Assembly (NCBI GenBank): GCA_030607635.1
Contig: JAUWJP010000038.1
Span: 1 to 10,067 of the forward strand
DNA length: 10,067 nt
Direction: 5' to 3'
DNA from: Candidatus Aminicenantota bacterium
GTDB lineage: Bacteria > Acidobacteriota > Aminicenantia > Aminicenantales > Aminicenantaceae
This document shows, piece by piece, positions 6,153 through 10,067 of the stretch. The first letter of the stretch is position 1. Each line of letters begins with the position of its first letter. A model generated the notes under the pieces. The model was not told the origin of the DNA and did no database searches. It saw nothing but the letters and a program-made list of their open reading frames with translations. The translations under genes and the position numbers were made by a program.

Positions 6153-7034
6153 TTGGTATCAGTAACGATGAAAGAACTTTTAGAAGCAGGCGTCCATTTT
6201 GGCCACCAAACTAAAAGGTGGAATCCCAAGATGAAAGAGTATATTTTTGGCCAGAGGAATGGAATCTATATCATTGATTTGCAGAAGACAATAAGAGTTT
6301 TCAAGGATGCCCTCCAGTTCATAAGAGGTGTTGCCGAGAGTGGGAAGGAAGTGCTTATAGTGGGAACGAAGAAGCAAGCTCAAGATATAGTCCGTGAGCT
6401 TTCTTTAAAGTGTGAATCCAGTTATGTCAATCAACGTTGGCTTGGCGGATTGCTGACCAACTTCAGTGTCATCAGAGGTAGCGTGGAAAAATTGATTGAA
6501 TTAGATGAAATGAAAGAGGACGGACGATGGGGATTATTATCCAAAAAGGAACAGTCAAAACTGGAAAAGGTCTACAGGAAACTCTCTAAAAATATAGGCG
6601 GAATAAAGAATATGTTAGAACTTCCTGGGGCTTTGTTTATAGTAGATTCCACCAAAGAGGATATTGCCATTTCTGAAGCCCGAAAGCTGAATATTCCGAT
6701 TGTAGCTGTGGTTGATACGAATGGAGACCCAGAGAACATAGATCATCCTATCCCTGGAAATGATGATGCGGTCAGAGCCATCGAGTTGTTCACCTCAAAA
6801 GTAGCTGAAGCCATAATTGAGGGCAAAAAGGATAGAATGGAAAAAGAACTCCTGGAAGCCAAAAAAGAAGAAGAGGCTACTCAAGAGGAAGAGGTAACTA
6901 CTCCAGAAGATGAGGTAGTTCCTCCAGAGGAAGGCCAGGCTACTCCCTCCGAAGAACAGGCTCCTTCTCCCTCTAAATCTTCTGAGGAAGAAAAGAAAGA
7001 CGGTGGTTATACTGAGCCTGAAAAAAGTACTTAA
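6153..7034 (+). CDS. rpsB: 30S ribosomal protein S2 with acidic C-terminal extension
   Basis: S2 binds the back of the 30S subunit, near S1, and is needed for translation initiation. Residues 1-224 form the normal S2 fold, with MKELLEAGVHFGHQT (6-20), RWNPKMKEYIFG, the QRWLGGLLTN block (94-103) and the IPIVAVVDTNGDP motif (181-193). Residues 225-293 form an extra tail of about 70 residues, very rich in Glu, Pro, Thr, Ser and Lys and probably disordered; E. coli S2 is only about 241 residues. The start is TTG at 6153, with GGAGAA at 6141-6146 and a 6-base spacing. It gives MVSVTMKE, which matches the family N terminus (MA-VTMK). It follows rpsI by 14 bases and is followed by tsf after 14 bases. 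Confidence 0.96.
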   Translation: MVSVTMKELLEAGVHFGHQTKRWNPKMKEYIFGQRNGIYIIDLQKTIRVFKDALQFIRGVAESGKEVLIVGTKKQAQDIVRELSLKCESSYVNQRWLGGLLTNFSVIRGSVEKLIELDEMKEDGRWGLLSKKEQSKLEKVYRKLSKNIGGIKNMLELPGALFIVDSTKEDIAISEARKLNIPIVAVVDTNGDPENIDHPIPGNDDAVRAIELFTSKVAEAIIEGKKDRMEKELLEAKKEEEATQEEEVTTPEDEVVPPEEGQATPSEEQAPSPSKSSEEEKKDGGYTEPEKST

Positions 7035-7048
7035 GCAAGGAAAAAGAG

Positions 7049-7645
7049 ATGGATATAACAGCGGAAATGGTTAAGGAGCTCCGACAGCGCACAGGAATTG
7101 GAGTGATGGAGTGCAAAAAAGCGCTCAAGGAAAGTAAGGGAGACATAGAAAAGGCGATTGTCATTTTAAGGAAAAAGGGCTACGCGCGCGCCAAGGATAA
7201 AATGAGTCGAGACACAGCAGAAGGAATTGTTGGTTCCTATATACATCTTAATGGAAAAATAGGAGTTCTTATAGAGTTCAATTGTGAATCGGACTTTGTG
7301 TCTCGTAACGATGAATTTAAAGAATTAGTGAAAAACATTGCCATTCATATTGCCGCTTCAGCGCCCGAGTACTTATCTTCAGAGGATATTCCCCTAGAGG
7401 TTTTAGAAGAAGAAAAAGAGATCATTCGAGAGCAATTCAAGGATTCAAAAAAGCCTCCAGAGATTATAGAGAAAATCGTCCAGGGTAAGATCGGTAAATT
7501 CAACGAGGAAGTCTGTTTATTGGATCAACCCTATATAAAAGATGATAAGATTTCGATCAAAGAGCTTGTTACTTCCCATGTTGCCAAATTTGGCGAGAAC
7601 ATCCGCATAAAAAAGTTTGCTCGGTTTGAACTGGGTAAACCATAA
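7049..7645 (+). CDS. tsf: Elongation factor Ts (short form)
   Basis: EF-Ts is the nucleotide-exchange factor that releases GDP from EF-Tu. The N-terminal UBA-like domain (1-50) reads ITAEMVKELRQRTGIGVMECKKAL, followed by GDIEKAIVILRKKG. The EF-Tu-contacting motif appears as ESDFVSRN (80-87), against TDFVA-N in most family members. At 198 residues it is the short type, like that of Thermus (about 196), with one core subdomain rather than the duplicated core of the E. coli protein (283). It ends normally with IRIKKFARFELG. The ATG at 7049 has AAGGA (7037-7041) 7 bases upstream. It lies between rpsB and pyrH, the usual order. Confidence 0.96.
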   Translation: MDITAEMVKELRQRTGIGVMECKKALKESKGDIEKAIVILRKKGYARAKDKMSRDTAEGIVGSYIHLNGKIGVLIEFNCESDFVSRNDEFKELVKNIAIHIAASAPEYLSSEDIPLEVLEEEKEIIREQFKDSKKPPEIIEKIVQGKIGKFNEEVCLLDQPYIKDDKISIKELVTSHVAKFGENIRIKKFARFELGKP

Positions 7646-7654
7646 CATAAAACC

Positions 7655-8374
7655 ATGCCTCAAATTAAGCCTGCCTATAAAAGAATTCTGTTAAAGCTAT
7701 CTGGAGAATCTCTTTTAGGAGATGCTCCTTACGGGATTGATCTCGATACTGCAAAATCTATCGCCCAAGAGATAAAAGAAACTCATGATTTGGGAGTTCA
7801 GGTTGCCATCATGATCGGTGGAGGGAATATCTTTCGCGGGATAAATGGAACAGAAGCAGGGATGGACCGGGCTTCAGCTGATTATATGGGTCTGCTGGCT
7901 ACTATAATGAACGGAATTGCCCTTCAGGATGCTCTGGAGAAAGAGGGCGTTTTCACCCGCCACATCTGCGCTATTGAGATCAAAGCCATAGCTGAGCCCT
8001 TTATAAAAAGAAGGGTAATAAGGCATCTTGAAAAAAGAAGAATTGTCATCTTCAGCGCAGGTATCGGCAGTCCTTATTTCACCACTGATACTGCGGCTGC
8101 GTTAAGAGCTTTGGAGATCAAGGCTCAGGTGATATTGAAGGCGACAAAGGTGGATGGTGTTTATACAGCCGATCCTTTGGTGGACAAAACCTCCAGAAAG
8201 TTTAGTTCTATAAAATATCTTGATGTCATCAAGAAGGGATTGAAGATTATGGATACGACAGCGATTTCTTTGTGTAAAGACAATGAGTTGCCTATCATAA
8301 TTTTCAACCTTAAGAGGAGAGGAAACATAAAAAAGGTAGTTTTAGGCCAGAAAGTTGGCACTAGGATTTATTGA
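7655..8374 (+). CDS. pyrH: Uridylate (UMP) kinase
   Basis: UMP kinase converts UMP and ATP to UDP and ADP in pyrimidine nucleotide synthesis. Bacterial PyrH is a hexamer of the amino-acid-kinase fold, activated by GTP and inhibited by UTP. The 239-residue protein has KLSGESL (14-20), the glycine loop IGGGNIFRG (54-62), DRASADYMGLLAT (71-83), AEPFIKRRVIRHLEK (113-127), FTTDTAAALRA (142-152) and the nucleotide-binding KATKVDGVYTADP (162-174). Where most PyrH proteins have GGTGNPFF, this one has AGIGSPYF (135-142). There is no clear Shine-Dalgarno. The ATG lies 9 bases after the tsf stop, so translation probably depends on coupling to tsf. Confidence 0.97.
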   Translation: MPQIKPAYKRILLKLSGESLLGDAPYGIDLDTAKSIAQEIKETHDLGVQVAIMIGGGNIFRGINGTEAGMDRASADYMGLLATIMNGIALQDALEKEGVFTRHICAIEIKAIAEPFIKRRVIRHLEKRRIVIFSAGIGSPYFTTDTAAALRALEIKAQVILKATKVDGVYTADPLVDKTSRKFSSIKYLDVIKKGLKIMDTTAISLCKDNELPIIIFNLKRRGNIKKVVLGQKVGTRIY

Positions 8375-8431
8375 ACTACCCATTGAAAAGGAGTTTTTGC
8401 TTATTATTCAGTCTTTTAGAGGGGAATAAGG

Positions 8432-8989
8432 ATGGTTAAAGACATATTAAGAGAGCTTGAAAAAAAGATGAAAACTTCCACGGAGCATTTTCGAAAAGAT
8501 CTGAGTAAATTAAGAACGGGCCGGGCGAACCTTGGTCTTTTTGAGGATATAAAAGTTGACTACTATGGAAGCTTAACACCTATAAATCAAATGGCGACGT
8601 TGGGAGTTCCTGATCCTACCTTGATCACTGTCCAGCCATGGGATCCATCCTTGTTGGAAGCTCTTGATAAAGCAATAAGGAGTGCTGATCTGGATCTAAA
8701 TCCAATTAATGACGGCAAAATACTCAAAATACCGATTCCTCCTCTGGATGAAGAGAGAAGAAAGGAAATAGCCACATACATTAAAAAAATGTTGGAAGAT
8801 GAGAAAACCGCTCTCCGCATCATGAGAAGAGAGAGCAAGGAAGAAATCGAAGAACTGGAAGAGAAAAAAGAGATTACTGAGGATGATAAATATTGGGGTT
8901 ATGATAAGCTTCAGGAAGTAACCGATGAATACAATAAAAAAATAGAAGAGCTCGCCCAAACCAAGGAAAAGGAAATTCTTGAGTTATAG
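8432..8989 (+). CDS. frr: Ribosome recycling factor
   Basis: RRF works with EF-G to split the post-termination ribosome. The 185-residue length matches the family. Domain I three-helix-bundle residues include LRTGRANLGLFEDIKVDYYG (27-46). Domain II contains INQMATLGVPDPTLITVQPWD (51-71) and PINDGKILKIPIPPLDEERRKE (91-112). The last long helix covers about 150-185, opening ITEDD and ending in the acidic-basic KEKEILEL. The ATG at 8432 has GAGGGG (8419-8424) 7 bases upstream. A 57-base gap separates it from pyrH, the largest in the operon. It is the last gene of the run and converges on the minus-strand gene ending at 9040. Confidence 0.97.
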   Translation: MVKDILRELEKKMKTSTEHFRKDLSKLRTGRANLGLFEDIKVDYYGSLTPINQMATLGVPDPTLITVQPWDPSLLEALDKAIRSADLDLNPINDGKILKIPIPPLDEERRKEIATYIKKMLEDEKTALRIMRRESKEEIEELEEKKEITEDDKYWGYDKLQEVTDEYNKKIEELAQTKEKEILEL

Positions 8990-9039
8990 ATTCAGATTAT
9001 CTGTGACTCCCTAACTCCCATCCATTAATTTTTTAATTG

Positions 9040-9954
9040 CTACACTCTTTTGAACCATTTCTCAGTTGTCCCGAATTTTGTCCTTATAACTACTCCCCAA
9101 CCTATTATACTCATAATGAAGGGGAATAGACCGCCGACAACAGGTATAAAGGAAACGAGACTCACAAGAATCATACCTAGAATGACAGCCAGAAGCGGAG
9201 ATATTTTGCTTTTCCCGAAAGCGTTGATAAGGCTTTCTCCAAAGAAGTAGAAAAGGGTAACTCGACCAAAGATTTTAATGACAAAGCCTATTATAATGAG
9301 AGCGAAGAGGATAGGAATACCTATCAAAACCAGGGAAAGTAAGGCTGAAAAAATGATTAAACCGGAAAAAATAATAATGCTTAAAAGACCTGTGCCAGTA
9401 ATTGGCCAGAAGGATTTTCTGATTTGAGCAGAGGCATAGGAAATCTGACGAGGGAAAAAAGCTGTTATAAATAAGGCAAGGAGAAACCAGATGAAAACAG
9501 AGATCAATTTAATAATCAAAAGTAAAGGAATCAGAGAAACAGAAAGGAAACCTCTTAATCCTTCCTCAAATAACTTTGTGATGTCTTCCGAAGTCTTAAA
9601 ATAAATCGTATCTCCTTCGACAATGCACCCGGGCTTTTTGATGAGTGTGCCTCCTATAGAGGCGACATCTCCCCTGATGCGAGCTGTGGGCTCCAGAGTG
9701 ATGGTTGAGCCGAATCCTAAAACTACATCCTCTACTTCGCCAGTTATAATAACTTTTCCTCCGAAGGCGATAACGCCTTCTTTGACTCTTCCGTTTATAT
9801 GGACTACTCCCCCAAAAGTGACGATATTATCTTGGACTTCGCCTTCAGCGACAACGATGTCTTTTTTCAAGGTAAAGCTCTGCTGACTTTGAAGAGGGAT
9901 AGATCCTGAGATAAGGAAAAGAAGGATAAGGACAAACAATATCTTATTTTTCAT
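9040..9954 (-). CDS. Membrane protein with N-terminal bactofilin-like beta-repeat domain
   Basis: A 304-residue protein I recognise only by architecture. Residues 1-24 form a signal peptide (MKNK, a hydrophobic stretch, then LQSQQS). Residues about 30-117 carry four imperfect repeats with FGG, FGG, FGS and SIGG near 47, 64, 81 and 100, a spacing of about 17-19 residues. Alternating small and beta-branched residues (VVHINGRV, KVIITGEV, STITLEP) resemble the short right-handed beta-helix of bactofilins and other polymer-forming proteins. The rest is hydrophobic, with about five membrane segments near 137-165, 187-206, 207-230, 252-271 and 273-290, and a basic end (EKWFKRV). Because the repeats follow a signal peptide, they should lie outside the cytoplasm, unlike true bactofilins. 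The ATG has GGAGA (9965-9961) 6 bases upstream. The start overlaps the stop of the preceding gene. Function unknown; an envelope scaffold or sensor role is speculation. Confidence 0.75.
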   Translation of the reverse strand: MKNKILFVLILLFLISGSIPLQSQQSFTLKKDIVVAEGEVQDNIVTFGGVVHINGRVKEGVIAFGGKVIITGEVEDVVLGFGSTITLEPTARIRGDVASIGGTLIKKPGCIVEGDTIYFKTSEDITKLFEEGLRGFLSVSLIPLLLIIKLISVFIWFLLALFITAFFPRQISYASAQIRKSFWPITGTGLLSIIIFSGLIIFSALLSLVLIGIPILFALIIIGFVIKIFGRVTLFYFFGESLINAFGKSKISPLLAVILGMILVSLVSFIPVVGGLFPFIMSIIGWGVVIRTKFGTTEKWFKRV

Positions 9955-10067
9955 GCTTTTTCTCCAATCAATATTTTTCTTTTTATTCCATAGATAGAGA
10001 AAGCGATTAAAATAATGGCGATTGTGATAATGATTATCTGGACTTGGGGACTTATGATAGTTGTCAA
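9951..10067 (-). CDS. C-terminal end of a membrane protein, cut by the window edge
   Basis: Reading the minus strand in from the right edge gives 38 open codons ending in TGA at 9953-9951. The visible product is LTTIISPQVQ followed by a strongly hydrophobic stretch (about residues 9-28), then a basic and polar end, IKRKILIGEKA. This is a classic last membrane span with a positively charged cytoplasmic tail. The stop overlaps the ATG of the bactofilin-like gene in an ATGA junction, the hallmark of translational coupling, so the two are one operon. That gene's ribosome binding site lies inside this reading frame. Too little is visible to name the protein. A small membrane or anti-sigma-type partner is possible, but nothing seen here proves it. 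Confidence 0.6.
   Translation of the reverse strand: MTTIISPQVQIIIITIAIILIAFSIYGIKRKILIGEKA

Noticed and set aside
6840..6990. GAAGA-rich stretch in rpsB as an independent tandem repeat or regulatory element
   Set aside because: It lies in frame within the S2 tail and its units are irregular, so it is better explained as coding for a Glu-rich extension.
8383..8410. Internal promoter before frr (TTGAAA with TATTCA, spacing 16)
   Set aside because: The -10 match is poor and the gap is only 57 bases; such matches are expected by chance in AT-rich DNA.
9024..9037. ATTAA-TTTT-TTAAT hairpin between the convergent frr and bactofilin-like genes as a bidirectional terminator
   Set aside because: The stem is five A-T pairs without GC and is not followed by a clean T-run on either strand; it is too weak to call.

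Overview
The window looks like a chromosomal housekeeping segment from a bacterium with a diderm (Gram-negative-type) envelope and an AT-leaning genome. The envelope type is suggested by an AMIN-plus-Amidase_3 amidase and a signal-peptide/lipobox TPR protein. The lineage cannot be fixed from sequence alone. An uncultivated Acidobacteriota- or Aminicenantes-like group is my low-confidence guess, from the bactofilin-like membrane protein, the TPR lipoprotein, the short EF-Ts and the overall gene content.

Layout: positions 1-81 are the 3' end of tmRNA (ssrA), cut by the window edge. After it, on the plus strand, come a cell-wall amidase with an AMIN domain, a membrane-anchored GerMN-domain protein and the ribosome-assembly GTPase Der. 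A TPR lipoprotein follows behind a good sigma-70-type promoter, then a rhomboid intramembrane protease. A second strong promoter near 5223-5251 opens a tightly packed translation operon: rplM (L13), rpsI (S9), rpsB (S2), tsf (EF-Ts), pyrH (UMP kinase) and frr (ribosome recycling factor). In many bacteria these are two separate operons (rplM-rpsI and rpsB-tsf-pyrH-frr); here they run together with gaps of 8-57 bases. Convergent to this, on the minus strand, lies a signal-peptide/beta-repeat/multi-membrane-span protein (bactofilin-like repeats). It is translationally coupled through an ATGA overlap to the C-terminal end of another membrane protein that continues past the right edge.

Functionally the plus-strand genes fall into cell-wall and envelope functions (amidase, GerMN, TPR lipoprotein, rhomboid) and translation (tmRNA, Der, L13, S9, S2, EF-Ts, RRF), with UMP kinase in its usual place between tsf and frr. 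No intergenic gap exceeds about 130 bases. I see no mobile element, CRISPR array, phage gene, toxin-antitoxin pair or clear rho-independent terminator. I do not see a convincing previously undescribed system. The more curious items are the extracytoplasmic bactofilin-like repeat protein with its coupled partner, the amidase/GerMN pair, the acidic tail on S2 and the divergent Der nucleotide-binding motifs.
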